The notes under the pieces are model-generated. The model was not told where the DNA came from. It saw only the letters and a program-made list of their open reading frames with translations, and searched no databases. Of a stretch of 38,230 nt of DNA, positions 13,190-22,874 are shown piece by piece. The DNA is from Alphaproteobacteria bacterium (GTDB lineage Bacteria; Pseudomonadota; Alphaproteobacteria; Rs-D84): assembly GCA_029059055.1 (NCBI GenBank), contig JAIDWS010000018.1, forward strand, positions 1 through 38,230. Direction: 5' to 3'. Made by a program: the position numbers and the translations under genes. Each line of letters opens with the position of its first letter. The first letter of the stretch is position 1.

Positions 13190-15782
13190 TGGTTATCCTG
13201 ATGCAATCGTTTGTGATACCGTGTATCGCCCCCAGTTTTTGCCACAATTGGGTATGCCATGCGATTTCAGGCGGATTCTTGTTCGTGGTAAAGCCATATA
13301 TATACAATCGGTCCCGCGCACGCGTCATCGCCACGTACAACAATCGGTAATATTCTGCAATCTTGGCATCCATTTGGCAATCTGCCGCCGTCGCCATTTT
13401 TTCACTGGCATTTTTTTGCGGCGCCCATAACCATATCGGCAATGACGCATCCACCCCCGACAACATCTGGGCCGAAACGGGAAATATTTTTTCCGGTTTA
13501 TCCCGTGGTGTTCGGATTGTATCGACCAGAAAAACGACCGGCGCTTCCAACCCCTTGCTGCCATGGACGGTGACGATACGCACCCCCTGGGACGCGTCCA
13601 TATCACGTTTGATTTCACTGCCGCCGGTGATAAACCATTTCAAGAAATGACGCAGTGTCCCCGGCTGGGTACGTTCATATGCCAGACAAATTGTCAAAAA
13701 TTCTTCCACGGGGTCAATAATTTGTTCCCCCAACGCCGCAATCATTTTTTGCCGGCGATTACCGGTCCCCAGCACGCGTTCAAAGAAAGAATAGGGCCCC
13801 ATTTCACCCGCCCATTCCACAATCGTCCCCAGGTCGGCAAAAATGTCCGGATGTGCCGTTGCCAACACGTCCCAGACCGTCTGGCCGGTTTTATTTTTTA
13901 TTTCACACAAATTAAAAATATCACGTTCATTCAATCTGTAAAACGGACTTTTTAAAACACAACATAAACTAAAATCATCATCCTGCTTCAAACAAAATCG
14001 CACCAGATTCAGCATATCACGCACCGCGGGAAATTCCGGCAAAACGATACGGTCGCTGCCGGCGACATCCAGACCACGCGATTTTAATTCACGCACCAAT
14101 GGGGACGCAAACGGATTGCGCCGCTGGACCAGGACCATGATATCCCCCGGCCGAAATCCATCATCCCGGACCAGGGTCTGAATCTGGTCGGCGATGGTTT
14201 TTATATAATCGGCCCGGCGCGGCGGTTCGGATTCCCGACACACCAGTTTATGCAATTCCACCAGCCCCGGCGCATCCGCCCGAAAACATTTGTGATTATT
14301 GTTAACAAACCCCGTTTTGGCCACAATATCCGCATCGTCAAAGAACGCGTCCACCGTCGCCAAAACAGGGGCCGTGGAACGAAAGCTCTGGGCCAGGGGG
14401 ATTTCTTGGATTGACCGGGCATTGTGTTGAATTTGGGCGGCAATTTGTTCACGACTGGCGGCGAATGCGTCGGGGTCGGCACCCTGGAACCCGTAAATGG
14501 ATTGTTTGGTGTCGCCAACAACAAACAACGAACGCATCGCATCCGCCGTCACCCCATCGGTAAAGAAATCCCCCGCCAACATCCGCAAAATATCCCACTG
14601 TTGGGGGCTGGTATCCTGGGCTTCGTCAACCAAGATATGGCTTAATGCCAAATCCAGCTGTGACAACACCCATCCCATTGTGTCGGGCGCAGAAAACAGT
14701 TTGCGCGTATACAAAATCAAATCGTCAAAATCCAGAACATTTCGTTCCGCCTTTATCCGGCGATAAACATCCGCAAATGCCGCCGATAAATCAAACAGTG
14801 CCACCGTATCTTCGAACGCAACCCGGTTTAAATTGTATTGATTTTGCGCATGAACACGGTCCTGTTCGGCGACCAGATAATCTTTCTTGGCCACGTTGGC
14901 GATTTTGGTATCCGTGGCCGTTAAATACGCCGTTTTATATTTTTCAAAATCTATTGTCGTGTCAATGAATTGTTTTGTTAAGTTAACAATGTTTAACAGG
15001 TACGCCGCCGGCTTTTTTGATGATTTTATATCGATTTCGGCATTTTCAATGATTTTTTCCAAACTTTCACGGGTCGGCGCGGCGGGTGGCGTCAAATTGC
15101 ATTCTAAAAAATTACGTGTTTTATCAATAAAGTAATCGCGATACTTATCAAGATTTTCAATCTGGAAAAAGTTTTTATATTGGCCCGTCAAAATCCCCAA
15201 CAATTCGTCCAGCGAATGTTCCGATATCCGTCCCACAATATGCGCAAACGCATCACGAATGCGGGGCGACGACGGCGAATTTATCAGATGCCGAAACGCA
15301 TCATCCAATAAAATCTTTTGCCCGGCATCCTGGACCAATGACCATGCGGGGCTGATACCGGCTTCTAATGGGAATCGATGTAAAATTTCTTCGCAGAAAC
15401 CATGAATGGTTTTAATTTTTAACATATCGGGCTGGTCAATATATCGGAAAAAGATATCCCGCGCACGCGCCAAATCGTCGGCATTCGCCGGTCGATTTTC
15501 CGCAACACCGTCCAACAAATCACGCAACGCATCGTCGTCCGCCATTGCCCAGGTCCGCAACGCCGCCAGAATTCGATTCCGCATTTCACTGGCCCCGGCA
15601 TTGGTATATGTCAGGCATAAAATCCCCGACGCGCGCCCATCGTTTGCACGAAATAAAATACGCAACAAACGCTGGACCAGAACGCTGGTTTTTCCGGTAC
15701 CGGCGTTGGCCTGGACCCATACGTTTTCCGCCGGATTGGCGGCTAAATCCTGTTGCGGTGAAAGACTGCGTTTTCCTGCCAT
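13176..15782 (-). CDS. addA: AddA-type UvrD-family helicase (helicase part)
   Basis: This is the 3'-5' helicase subunit of the AddAB recombination nuclease, which processes broken DNA ends for RecA. Walker A is QANAGTGKT (24-32), Walker B ILVDEAQDTSPQQW, motif IV FVVGDTKQSIYGFQGAD, motif V VTVHGSKGLEAPVVF, motif VI VAMTRARDRLYIYG. At 868 aa it stops right after the helicase core, where alphaproteobacterial AddA normally continues for 250-300 residues into a nuclease domain; that domain is in the overlapping downstream gene. No addB lies beside it, although addB is the usual neighbour. The divergent gene at 15877 lies upstream. Confidence 0.9.
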   Translation of the reverse strand: MAGKRSLSPQQDLAANPAENVWVQANAGTGKTSVLVQRLLRILFRANDGRASGILCLTYTNAGASEMRNRILAALRTWAMADDDALRDLLDGVAENRPANADDLARARDIFFRYIDQPDMLKIKTIHGFCEEILHRFPLEAGISPAWSLVQDAGQKILLDDAFRHLINSPSSPRIRDAFAHIVGRISEHSLDELLGILTGQYKNFFQIENLDKYRDYFIDKTRNFLECNLTPPAAPTRESLEKIIENAEIDIKSSKKPAAYLLNIVNLTKQFIDTTIDFEKYKTAYLTATDTKIANVAKKDYLVAEQDRVHAQNQYNLNRVAFEDTVALFDLSAAFADVYRRIKAERNVLDFDDLILYTRKLFSAPDTMGWVLSQLDLALSHILVDEAQDTSPQQWDILRMLAGDFFTDGVTADAMRSLFVVGDTKQSIYGFQGADPDAFAASREQIAAQIQHNARSIQEIPLAQSFRSTAPVLATVDAFFDDADIVAKTGFVNNNHKCFRADAPGLVELHKLVCRESEPPRRADYIKTIADQIQTLVRDDGFRPGDIMVLVQRRNPFASPLVRELKSRGLDVAGSDRIVLPEFPAVRDMLNLVRFCLKQDDDFSLCCVLKSPFYRLNERDIFNLCEIKNKTGQTVWDVLATAHPDIFADLGTIVEWAGEMGPYSFFERVLGTGNRRQKMIAALGEQIIDPVEEFLTICLAYERTQPGTLRHFLKWFITGGSEIKRDMDASQGVRIVTVHGSKGLEAPVVFLVDTIRTPRDKPEKIFPVSAQMLSGVDASLPIWLWAPQKNASEKMATAADCQMDAKIAEYYRLLYVAMTRARDRLYIYGFTTNKNPPEIAWHTQLWQKLGAIHGITNDCIRITNETV

Positions 15783-15876
15783 TTATGCCCTTGCTTTATC
15801 TTTTAGATTCTAGTATAAATTTCATAGAACTTCAAGAACGATATCAAATCGCGTTTTTTTCAGGGAGAGATTAAAA

Positions 15877-17829
15877 ATGGAAGCCGACCATACATTATTT
15901 ATTGCCAACCATATCTTGATGATTATCAGTGGCGGTTTGGGATTTTTACTGTTGATGACATTGGGGGCGTTGTTTTTCGTGTCGCGCCGTTCGCAAAAGG
16001 TGATGCAGTCATTGCTGACACTGATGACGCGCCCCGAACGGGCCAAGGTTCATGACGCCACCCGCGTCTTGCAGACCATACTGGCCGACGAAATTGCCAA
16101 GATTCAGGCGAACTTTCAATCCATGTCGGATACACTGGCCGCACAAATTGCATCCGCCCAAGAATTAAAACAGGAATTATCCGTCCACAATGAAAACTTG
16201 GTCAATTTGGCGGGCGACGCGACCAAGCGATTGGCCCAAATGTCCCAGCGATTGGACAACACGGTCACCGGCTTGCAGGGTATCGTTGAATCCCCCAGCT
16301 GGACCGAAGTCGAACAATCGACCGACAGATTTACATCAAATATCAATGAATTATTGTCAAAAATTGACACCACGACCCAAGAAACCACCGACCGCACCAA
16401 TCAGATTCAAAATCAAATTGACGCATGGCACAGCGCCAGCGATAAAATGTCCCAGCAGTTGCAATCGGACTTTGACCGCAACGCCAATCAGATGAAGACC
16501 ATGACCGACAGTGCCACCGAAATGCAACAGACACTGACCAATTTGGCCCAGACGACCACCGATGGATTTAATAATGTCCGGACCGCCGCCGCCGATTATG
16601 CAACGCTGATGGAATCCAACGATAAATTATTAAGCGGCCATTTGACCAAAATGGACACATTCACCAAACAATCCAAGAAACAGCTGGCGACCCAAATGAA
16701 CACATTGACCAGCACCGCCAACGTCGTCGGCGGCCAGGTTCGCTTGGCAGAATCTTCGATGGAAAAACAAATTCGCAAATTGGCCGACGCCGTCGAAATA
16801 TTGATGACATCCGCCGCATCCACAGAATCGTCTGTACGCGGTATTTCAACGGAATTGGCGACATTAACCAACCGTTTCAACAGCGAAATCAAAGAATTTG
16901 CATCCGGCGTCGTCAACGAATTAAAAACAGTGTCGGGCGTGGCGAATGTCACACTGGAAAATACCAAGACCGCCGCCGGCGCGTTTTCGGAATCTGTTCG
17001 CGCCATGGCGACCGGCGTGCGCGAAACGTTGATGGAAATGAACACCGCCCACACCCAGTTATCGGGCCAATCGGCAAATCTGATAAAGATGTCCGCCGAA
17101 ACCACCAATCAATTGCAACCGCTGTCTGAATTGATTGAACGGTATTACGCCGCGTTACCGGATTTGTCACGCGGTTCCGCAGAAATGAGCCAGAATTTAG
17201 AAAAAATCGTCACATCGTTGCATGAAAAAATCGATCTGATGAAAACCACCGTGTCTGAATCCATGACCACCATTGCGGATTCGTCGGTAAAATTGGAAGA
17301 TTTGGCCGGTCAATCGCGCCAGCAAATGATTGATTTGATGTCTGATTATGCCAAGGCCGTCAACACCATGCAAACATTGAACAAGCAAATGATGGTGGCA
17401 CGCGCAACCGCGCCCATGGACGCGATTAAGGCCGCCCCGTCGGTCGCCACCATCGGCCACATCAGCAGCCAAGATTTTATCCAACAAAGCGAACGGCAAA
17501 TCGAAAAGATGCACGAACAATCCATGGATTTGACGCGCGCATTGGGGGCGGAAATTCCCGATGTTGTATGGAAAAAATATCACGCCGGCGATATGACCAT
17601 CTTTTCCAAATGGCTGGCCAAGATGTTGACGGCGGCGGACAAAAAACGCGTTCGCGACATGATGAAATCCGACAGCGTATTCCGGTCCCAGGCAACCCAG
17701 TTTGTCCGCGCATTCGGCAAAATATTGACGACCGCGCAACAGGCGGACAATTCTGAAACATTGATAAAAACATTTATGAAAACGGACCTGGGGCAGATTT
17801 ACACAATTCTGCGTGGCCAGATTCAATAA
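15877..17829 (+). CDS. Membrane-anchored coiled-coil protein, unknown function
   Basis: A 650-aa protein with one N-terminal membrane span (about residues 10-36, ILMIISGGLGFLLLMTLGAL) followed by a basic stop (SRRSQK) and a long helical region rich in Thr, Ser, Gln, Met and Asn (about 60-540), which looks like extended coiled coil similar in style to chemoreceptor signalling arms or RmuC. A compact C-terminal domain (from about EIPDVVWKKYHAGD to the end) is distinct. I know no function; I would guess a role at the inner membrane such as a scaffold. AGGGAGA precedes the ATG at 15877. Monocistronic, closed by a terminator. Confidence 0.85.
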   Translation: MEADHTLFIANHILMIISGGLGFLLLMTLGALFFVSRRSQKVMQSLLTLMTRPERAKVHDATRVLQTILADEIAKIQANFQSMSDTLAAQIASAQELKQELSVHNENLVNLAGDATKRLAQMSQRLDNTVTGLQGIVESPSWTEVEQSTDRFTSNINELLSKIDTTTQETTDRTNQIQNQIDAWHSASDKMSQQLQSDFDRNANQMKTMTDSATEMQQTLTNLAQTTTDGFNNVRTAAADYATLMESNDKLLSGHLTKMDTFTKQSKKQLATQMNTLTSTANVVGGQVRLAESSMEKQIRKLADAVEILMTSAASTESSVRGISTELATLTNRFNSEIKEFASGVVNELKTVSGVANVTLENTKTAAGAFSESVRAMATGVRETLMEMNTAHTQLSGQSANLIKMSAETTNQLQPLSELIERYYAALPDLSRGSAEMSQNLEKIVTSLHEKIDLMKTTVSESMTTIADSSVKLEDLAGQSRQQMIDLMSDYAKAVNTMQTLNKQMMVARATAPMDAIKAAPSVATIGHISSQDFIQQSERQIEKMHEQSMDLTRALGAEIPDVVWKKYHAGDMTIFSKWLAKMLTAADKKRVRDMMKSDSVFRSQATQFVRAFGKILTTAQQADNSETLIKTFMKTDLGQIYTILRGQIQ

Positions 17830-17830
17830 C

Positions 17831-17858
17831 AAAAATCCCGCCATCCGGCGGGATTTTT
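17831..17858. terminator. Bidirectional terminator between the coiled-coil gene and xseA
   Basis: AAAAATCCCGCC and GGCGGGATTTTT pair around ATCC. The two genes are convergent. Confidence 0.85.
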
Positions 17859-17871
17859 GTTCAGCGAATAT

Positions 17872-19113
17872 TTAATTATCCAAATGCACAATACCATCGG
17901 CAAATTCAATGGTCACAGGGCGGGGCGCATTTTCCGCCCGTCCGATAATCCCGCCGGCCCCATCGCGAACAATTGCATATCCACGTGACAACACGCTTTT
18001 ATAACTAAGCGAATTCAGCATCTGCCCCATGTGGGCAACCGCCTGGGTCATGCGGGCCATACGATTTTCCATTATCATTGGGAACGTGGTCGTCGCATCC
18101 AATTTTTGACGCGCCGCGGCCATTTTGGCCCCCATAATGATGGACAGTGTACGCGTAATATCATCCAAACGCTGGGCATGTTCCATGACCAATTGGCGTG
18201 GATTTTTGACACTGATGGCATCGACCCGCTGGCGCGCATTGACCAAACGCGTGGCAAAATGTCCCGAAAACCGATGCCACATGTTATCCAAATCCTGGAC
18301 CAGGGATAATTTGGTCGGCACGACGGTTTCCGCCGCCCCGGTTGGTGTCGGCGCACGAAAATCCGCCGCATAATCAATCAGCATCCAATCCGGTTCATGA
18401 CCGACGCCCGATATCAATGGAATTTCACTGGCGGCGGCGGCCCGAACAACGATTTCTTCGGAAAAAGGCAACAAATCTTCCAATGCGCCACCACCACGCG
18501 CAACGATAATCACATCCACATTTTTGGCACGATTAAAATATTCAATACCGGCCGCAACTTCGGCCGCGGCGGTTGCCCCCTGGACCGTGGCGGGATACAA
18601 AATAACATGCACCGGGAAACGTTCACGCAAACGATTTTGAATATCTTGGAATGCGGCGCCGGTGGGACTGGTTACGACGCCGACGCGCCGGGGCAAACGT
18701 GGCAAAGGCTTCTTGCGGGACGCATCAAACAAGCCTTCGGCGGCCAGTTTACGTTTGCGTTCTTCCAGCATTTTCAGCAATGCCCCCACGCCCGCCATTT
18801 CAATTTCATTAACGATAATCTGATAATTGCTGCGGGCGGGATATGTGGTGAACCGCCCGGTGACGATGACTTCCATCCCTTCTTCCAGGCGGAACGACAC
18901 AGGCGTCCCGCGCCAAATAATGACGGAAATGGCGGCGCCGGCATCTTTTATCGTCATGTACATATGACCCGACGATGCGCGTGTAATCTGGGACAATTCA
19001 CCGCGAATTTTAATGCGCGGGAATGCGGTTTCAACGACGCCCTTTAACAAAGACGCCGCATCGGTAACACTGAAAATCGTGTCCGGTTTAACAAACGGTT
19101 CTGGTTTTTGCAT
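17872..19113 (-). CDS. xseA: Exodeoxyribonuclease VII large subunit
   Basis: Catalytic subunit of ExoVII, which degrades single-stranded DNA from both ends in repair. The N-terminal OB-fold (FSVTDAASLLKGVVE, IRGELSQITRASSGHMYMTIKD) is followed by the catalytic domain with VGVVTSPTGAAFQDI, IIVARGGGALEDLLPFSEE, ISGVGHEPDWMLIDYAAD and RAPTPTGAAE, and then a coiled-coil region. At 413 aa it is slightly short for the family (about 400-460). The C terminus GYAIVRD...GRAENA is normal. xseB is not nearby. The ATG at 19113 lies 7 nt after a -10 box. Confidence 0.95.
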   Translation of the reverse strand: MQKPEPFVKPDTIFSVTDAASLLKGVVETAFPRIKIRGELSQITRASSGHMYMTIKDAGAAISVIIWRGTPVSFRLEEGMEVIVTGRFTTYPARSNYQIIVNEIEMAGVGALLKMLEERKRKLAAEGLFDASRKKPLPRLPRRVGVVTSPTGAAFQDIQNRLRERFPVHVILYPATVQGATAAAEVAAGIEYFNRAKNVDVIIVARGGGALEDLLPFSEEIVVRAAAASEIPLISGVGHEPDWMLIDYAADFRAPTPTGAAETVVPTKLSLVQDLDNMWHRFSGHFATRLVNARQRVDAISVKNPRQLVMEHAQRLDDITRTLSIIMGAKMAAARQKLDATTTFPMIMENRMARMTQAVAHMGQMLNSLSYKSVLSRGYAIVRDGAGGIIGRAENAPRPVTIEFADGIVHLDN

Positions 19114-19120
19114 AATATTT

Positions 19121-19150
19121 ATGATACAATAAAAACATAGCTGAAAACAA
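19121..19150 (-). promoter_or_regulatory. Promoter of xseA, probably leaderless
   Basis: TTGTTT (19145-19150) and TATCAT (19121-19126) are 18 nt apart on the minus strand; 7 nt separate the -10 box from the ATG. The divergent kinase gene uses overlapping sequence. Confidence 0.4.
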
Positions 19151-19160
19151 GGTTAATATT

Positions 19161-20153
19161 ATGAGCAACCTGGATAATTTGCAACAAATAAATACAAACA
19201 GTCCGCGCGAAACCGTGGTATATGCCGCCGACGGATTGGTTTTTAAACGCCCGACCAAGCGCATGTCTGAAACAGGATGGCTGGCCAAGCAACGGCACGC
19301 CCAACTGGTTATGCAGGACATCAATCGCGTGGCCAGTTCCGAATACTTTGTGCCGCAAATGCTGGAAATATCAACCACAGAAAAATTTGCCGTGGAACAA
19401 CGCGCATACGGTCATCCGGTGTCATCGTCGTATTTTGACAAACTGCCGCCCGCCGACCAGGACAAGATTTACCGGGCCATGGCGCATTTTATGAACGACA
19501 TGAACCAAATGCGGCCCGTGTTGCAACAGCGACACCTGTTTGACGCCACAGACGATGCAGAAGATTTGGACAACATCCCACTGAAAGATGTTTTAATCAA
19601 ATTGAAGAAGCATATTCCGGAAAAAGAATTATCGGTGGTCAAAAGTGCCAAGAAATGGTTTGATGTGGCATCTGAATCCGATGCCAGTATGGTCTTTTCG
19701 CACGGCGATATGAACGAAAACAATATCTTTTACGACCCGACGCGTGGCGTGGTTTCTTTTATTGACTTTGCAGACGCCCGGTACGAAAACGCCGATTACA
19801 TGTTTGAACGCGACTTTGCAAAACTGGGGTGGTTGGATTTGGACCGGATTCGCGCCGAATATATGGCGTTACCACGGACCCAGCCTGTTATTATAAAATC
19901 CGACCCGCATGTATCCGATATGCGTAACGCACTGCAAAGCTTTAAATGGGGCGCAATCGAATTTCTGAAACGACCACAGCTGGCCACCGCGGTGCGCATC
20001 AAAATGTTACGCGAAGATATTGCGAAAATTAAAAAGTATCACGACCGGGCATTGGCCGCCGAAAAGTTTGCCCGCGGCACCCAGGCCATTAATGCCGCCG
20101 GCAAATTCGCAGAAAAAAACAGCCCCGTACCATCACGGGACCGCCAGAAATAA
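19161..20153 (+). CDS. APH-family phosphotransferase (aminoglycoside kinase-like fold)
   Basis: A 330-aa protein with the small-molecule kinase fold. SHGDMNENNIFYD is the catalytic loop (HGDxxxxN) with the base Asp and metal-binding Asn, and VSFIDFADARYENADYMFERDF contains the IDF metal-binding Asp. The nucleotide-binding N lobe is weak (VFKRPTK may carry the ATP Lys). Substrates in this family include aminoglycosides, choline, homoserine and sugars; nothing here decides which, and a resistance role is not implied. AAGG precedes the ATG at 19161. It is divergent from xseA and convergent with tsaD. Confidence 0.75.
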   Translation: MSNLDNLQQINTNSPRETVVYAADGLVFKRPTKRMSETGWLAKQRHAQLVMQDINRVASSEYFVPQMLEISTTEKFAVEQRAYGHPVSSSYFDKLPPADQDKIYRAMAHFMNDMNQMRPVLQQRHLFDATDDAEDLDNIPLKDVLIKLKKHIPEKELSVVKSAKKWFDVASESDASMVFSHGDMNENNIFYDPTRGVVSFIDFADARYENADYMFERDFAKLGWLDLDRIRAEYMALPRTQPVIIKSDPHVSDMRNALQSFKWGAIEFLKRPQLATAVRIKMLREDIAKIKKYHDRALAAEKFARGTQAINAAGKFAEKNSPVPSRDRQK

Positions 20154-20160
20154 ATTAAAC

Positions 20161-21285
20161 TTATTCCTGTAATTCTGTCAATGGCCAGCGGGGGCGGGGC
20201 GCAATCGGCGTTGTCACCACGCGGCCCAGACGGTAATTTTCCAACCCCGCCCATGCAATCATTGCCCCATTATCCGTACATAAATTCATCGGCGGGGCGG
20301 CAAATGTCATATTAAACCGCGCGGCCAATTTTTCCATGGCCATACGAATGGCACTGTTTTTCGCGACACCGCCGGCCACGACCAAGAATTTTGGTGCCGC
20401 CGCACGCACGCGCGCATCCGCCATGGCGTGTTCCAAACGATTGACGATGCAATCAACAACGGACGCCTGGAACGATGCACAAAAATCATTGATGAATTCA
20501 TCACTGTGCGGGGCCGGATTGCGGTCCAGAAATGTTCGCGCGGCGGTTTTGATACCACTGAACGAAAAATCACACCCCGGTTTATCGCACAGGGGACGCG
20601 GAAATTTAAAAGCCCGGGGATTACCGCACGCCGCACGCGCATCCACAATCGGCCCGCCCGGATACCCCAGCCCCAACATTTTTGCGACCTTATCAAACGC
20701 TTCGCCGGCACTGTCGTCCAGGGTTTGGCCAATTAATTCATATTGACCGACACCACGCACCAACAAAATCTGGCAATGACCGCCGGACGCCAACATCAAT
20801 AAATACGGAAATTCAACCGCCGCGGTCGTCCCGTCTGTCGCAGACGCCGACATCAAACGCGGGACCAAGGCATGACCTTCTAAATGATTCACCGCAACCA
20901 ATGGTTTGCCGGTTGCCTGGGCAATGCCGGTCGCCGCCATCCAGCCCACCAATACACCGCCGATCAATCCCGGGCCGGCCGTTGCCGCAACAACATCAAT
21001 GTCATCAATTGTTTTGCCGGCACGTTCCAATGTGGTACGAATAACGTCGTCAATGGCCAAAATATGGGCGCGCGCCGCCAATTCCGGAACCACACCGCCA
21101 TATTTTTGATGTTCGGGAATTTGCGAATATATAATATGCGACAAAATATTGCGATTGGAATCAACAATGGCCGCCGACGTTTCATCGCATGACGATTCAA
21201 TCCCCAGACACAATGTCCCGGCTGATGTCGCACCATCACCGGTGGCGCCCATATCCATACAAATAATCTTGTCTTGGGGGGTCAT
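20161..21285 (-). CDS. tsaD: tRNA N6-threonylcarbamoyladenosine transferase subunit TsaD
   Basis: TsaD transfers the threonylcarbamoyl group to A37 of ANN-decoding tRNAs. The ASKHA-fold motifs are all present: LGIESSCDETSAAI, HLEGH with the two metal-binding His, SGGHCQ, DDSAGEAFDKVAKMLGLGYPGGP, FSFSGIKTA and VVAGGVAKN, CTDNGAMIAWAG. I start at ATG 21285, 2 nt after the stop of the gene upstream; a longer frame from 21324 overlaps that gene. This leaves about 23 residues before LCLGIESS, longer than usual, so an internal Met may be the true start. It is the last gene of a four-gene operon. Confidence 0.95.
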   Translation of the reverse strand: MTPQDKIICMDMGATGDGATSAGTLCLGIESSCDETSAAIVDSNRNILSHIIYSQIPEHQKYGGVVPELAARAHILAIDDVIRTTLERAGKTIDDIDVVAATAGPGLIGGVLVGWMAATGIAQATGKPLVAVNHLEGHALVPRLMSASATDGTTAAVEFPYLLMLASGGHCQILLVRGVGQYELIGQTLDDSAGEAFDKVAKMLGLGYPGGPIVDARAACGNPRAFKFPRPLCDKPGCDFSFSGIKTAARTFLDRNPAPHSDEFINDFCASFQASVVDCIVNRLEHAMADARVRAAAPKFLVVAGGVAKNSAIRMAMEKLAARFNMTFAAPPMNLCTDNGAMIAWAGLENYRLGRVVTTPIAPRPRWPLTELQE

Positions 21286-21287
21286 GA

Positions 21288-21593
21288 TTAAATATTTTCT
21301 TTTAATTGAATACCGGTGTGGCACAGGGATGCCGCATCACGAACCGCCATTTCACCCGCATCGGGCAGGGCCGCAATTTTATCCAAACATGCAACCATCA
21401 ATTCTGTATGTTCGTCCGACCCGGTCATGATTTTCACGGCCGCAACACGCCGGTCACTGGACGCGGCCAACCAATTGCGCATATTGCCGTTTTCCAAATC
21501 CCCCGACCGTTGAACAAAGAAAAATACGCATCCGCACAGAATCAGCACCGCAATGCCAATCAAAATCTTGAAATATTTTTTGATAAATTTCAT
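21288..21593 (-). CDS. Small single-span membrane protein, 101 aa
   Basis: Unknown family. One N-terminal hydrophobic segment (ILIGIAVLILCGCVFFFV, about residues 10-27) after a basic start, then about 70 residues predicted outside the cytoplasm with three Cys in total beyond the membrane part or in it. The start overlaps the stop of the preceding gene as ATGA, so translation is coupled. The stop is 2 nt from the tsaD start. Confidence 0.8.
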   Translation of the reverse strand: MKFIKKYFKILIGIAVLILCGCVFFFVQRSGDLENGNMRNWLAASSDRRVAAVKIMTGSDEHTELMVACLDKIAALPDAGEMAVRDAASLCHTGIQLKENI

Positions 21594-22006
21594 TTTATTT
21601 TCCCCTTGGTTCTTTGAATCATATTTACCGTCGGTGACATCATATCATGCGCATTGTTCTGCGCCGGAACCGCATCGGCCAATTTGGATGCCGCGCGATG
21701 AAACACGGGGGCATCCACAATAATCTTGGTCGCGTCATGCGTCCAAAACATATCCCGTTCCACGCGGTCGCATTTAATCATCGGCGATGTCACATGATAA
21801 ATTGTGGTCCACACAGGATTATATCTGTCGACAAACCCACGCTGGGACGATTCCAGAATACGCATCGCCGCATCCAGTGTCCGGCACACATAAACCAACG
21901 TATCACGTGACAACCACGCACCACCGGACGCCGGCATATGGCGCGCATTGCCCAGCATATATCCGGACAAGTTTTGAATATTTATTTGAACTGTATCATC
22001 TGTCAT
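21590..22006 (-). CDS. Hypothetical protein, 138 aa
   Basis: Unknown family. ATG 22006 is chosen because it lies one base after the stop of the DUF2155 gene; the longer open frame to 22120 runs through that gene. The product is soluble with no signal peptide. Segments such as LVYVCRTLDAAMRILESSQRGFVDRYNPVWTTIY (read in parts) and MFWTHDATKIIVDAP suggest a compact domain. It sits between a periplasmic protein and a membrane protein, so an envelope-related role is possible but unproven. Confidence 0.75.
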   Translation of the reverse strand: MTDDTVQINIQNLSGYMLGNARHMPASGGAWLSRDTLVYVCRTLDAAMRILESSQRGFVDRYNPVWTTIYHVTSPMIKCDRVERDMFWTHDATKIIVDAPVFHRAASKLADAVPAQNNAHDMMSPTVNMIQRTKGKIK

Positions 22007-22007
22007 A

Positions 22008-22361
22008 TTATTCACACCGCACCAGCCATACATCATAATCCGCATTTTGCAATGGATTGTCACCCGGTTCGTTACGGTCCATCCATCCGCTGAAAATGCG
22101 CCCTTCGGCTTTCTTGTCAATTTCGATAAACATATGGAAATTTTCTGCCTGGAACGGGTCCGTCTGCTTGCAAGAACGCACCGTCATGGTCAATTTTTCA
22201 AATTCCACCGAACGCCCCACCGGCAAATTAACCGTTTGGGCCTTACCGGCGGCCTTGTTCATGACGCGCACAACGGCATTATCACGTTCAACATACGCCG
22301 ACGCCATAACCGGCGCCATCATCCCGCACAAGACTAATAAATGGGCTATCTGTTTTTTCAT
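22008..22361 (-). CDS. DUF2155 family periplasmic protein
   Basis: A 117-aa exported protein typical of alphaproteobacteria. A signal peptide (MKKQIAHLLVLC...MASAY) is followed by the family pattern: LPVGRSVEFEKLTMTVRSC, QAENFHMFIEI, GRIFSGWMDRNEPGDNPLQ and YDVWLVRCE, with two cysteines that probably form a disulfide. The function is not known. ATG 22361 is supported by the signal peptide and by a promoter 7 nt upstream. It heads the operon leading to tsaD. Confidence 0.85.
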   Translation of the reverse strand: MKKQIAHLLVLCGMMAPVMASAYVERDNAVVRVMNKAAGKAQTVNLPVGRSVEFEKLTMTVRSCKQTDPFQAENFHMFIEIDKKAEGRIFSGWMDRNEPGDNPLQNADYDVWLVRCE

Positions 22362-22368
22362 ACTGAAT

Positions 22369-22397
22369 ATCTTAGCGGGATGCCCGCCCAAAGTCAA
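22369..22397 (-). promoter_or_regulatory. Promoter of the DUF2155-tsaD operon, probably leaderless
   Basis: TTGACT (22392-22397) and TAAGAT (22369-22374) are 17 nt apart on the minus strand, with the ATG 7 nt after the -10 box. Confidence 0.55.
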
Positions 22398-22433
22398 TTT
22401 GATAAATAACCATTGCGCGTCAAATTTCGCGAT

Positions 22434-22466
22434 AAAAAAATCCCGCAAAATTTGCGGGATTTTTTG
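22434..22466 (-). terminator. Terminator after rplS
   Basis: ATCCCGCAAA and TTTGCGGGAT pair almost without a loop, flanked by A and T tracts. It ends the ribosomal operon on the minus strand. Confidence 0.8.
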
Positions 22467-22480
22467 TTGGAACAAATCGA

Positions 22481-22873
22481 TTATTTGTTCGCATTTTTTT
22501 CAGCAGATGCCGCCGCCAAGTCTTCGACGATACGGGCCTTTTTACCAGACAGACCACGCAGGAAGAACAACTTTGCACGACGTACTTTACCGATGCGAAC
22601 CTTTTCGATTTTTTCAATCGCCGGGCTGTACAGCGGGAACTTGCGTTCAACGCCAACACCATAAGATTCACGGCGAACTGTAAATGATGCGTTGTTACCA
22701 TCACCACCGTCACGGGCAATCACGACACCTTCGAACAACTGGATACGGAATTTGTCACCGTCTTTGATTTTGACGTGAACTTTCAGTGTATCACCCGCCT
22801 TGAACGCCGGGATTTTCTTGTCGCCTTTCAGTTTTGCGATTTGCGCCTGTTCGATTTTTTTGATAATGCTCAT
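22481..22873 (-). CDS. rplS: Large ribosomal subunit protein bL19
   Basis: bL19 lies at the subunit interface. The core matches the family: [62 protein letters not shown], and [21 protein letters not shown]. At 130 aa it has a short C-terminal extension ([15 protein letters not shown]). A Shine-Dalgarno (AAGGAAAAG) lies upstream of the ATG. Last gene of the rpsP operon. Confidence 0.97.
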   Translation of the reverse strand: MSIIKKIEQAQIAKLKGDKKIPAFKAGDTLKVHVKIKDGDKFRIQLFEGVVIARDGGDGNNASFTVRRESYGVGVERKFPLYSPAIEKIEKVRIGKVRRAKLFFLRGLSGKKARIVEDLAAASAEKNANK

Positions 22874-22874
22874 T

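Noticed and set aside
19161-20153. Aminoglycoside resistance kinase
   Set aside because: Only the general kinase fold is visible; the substrate cannot be assigned and the context is housekeeping.
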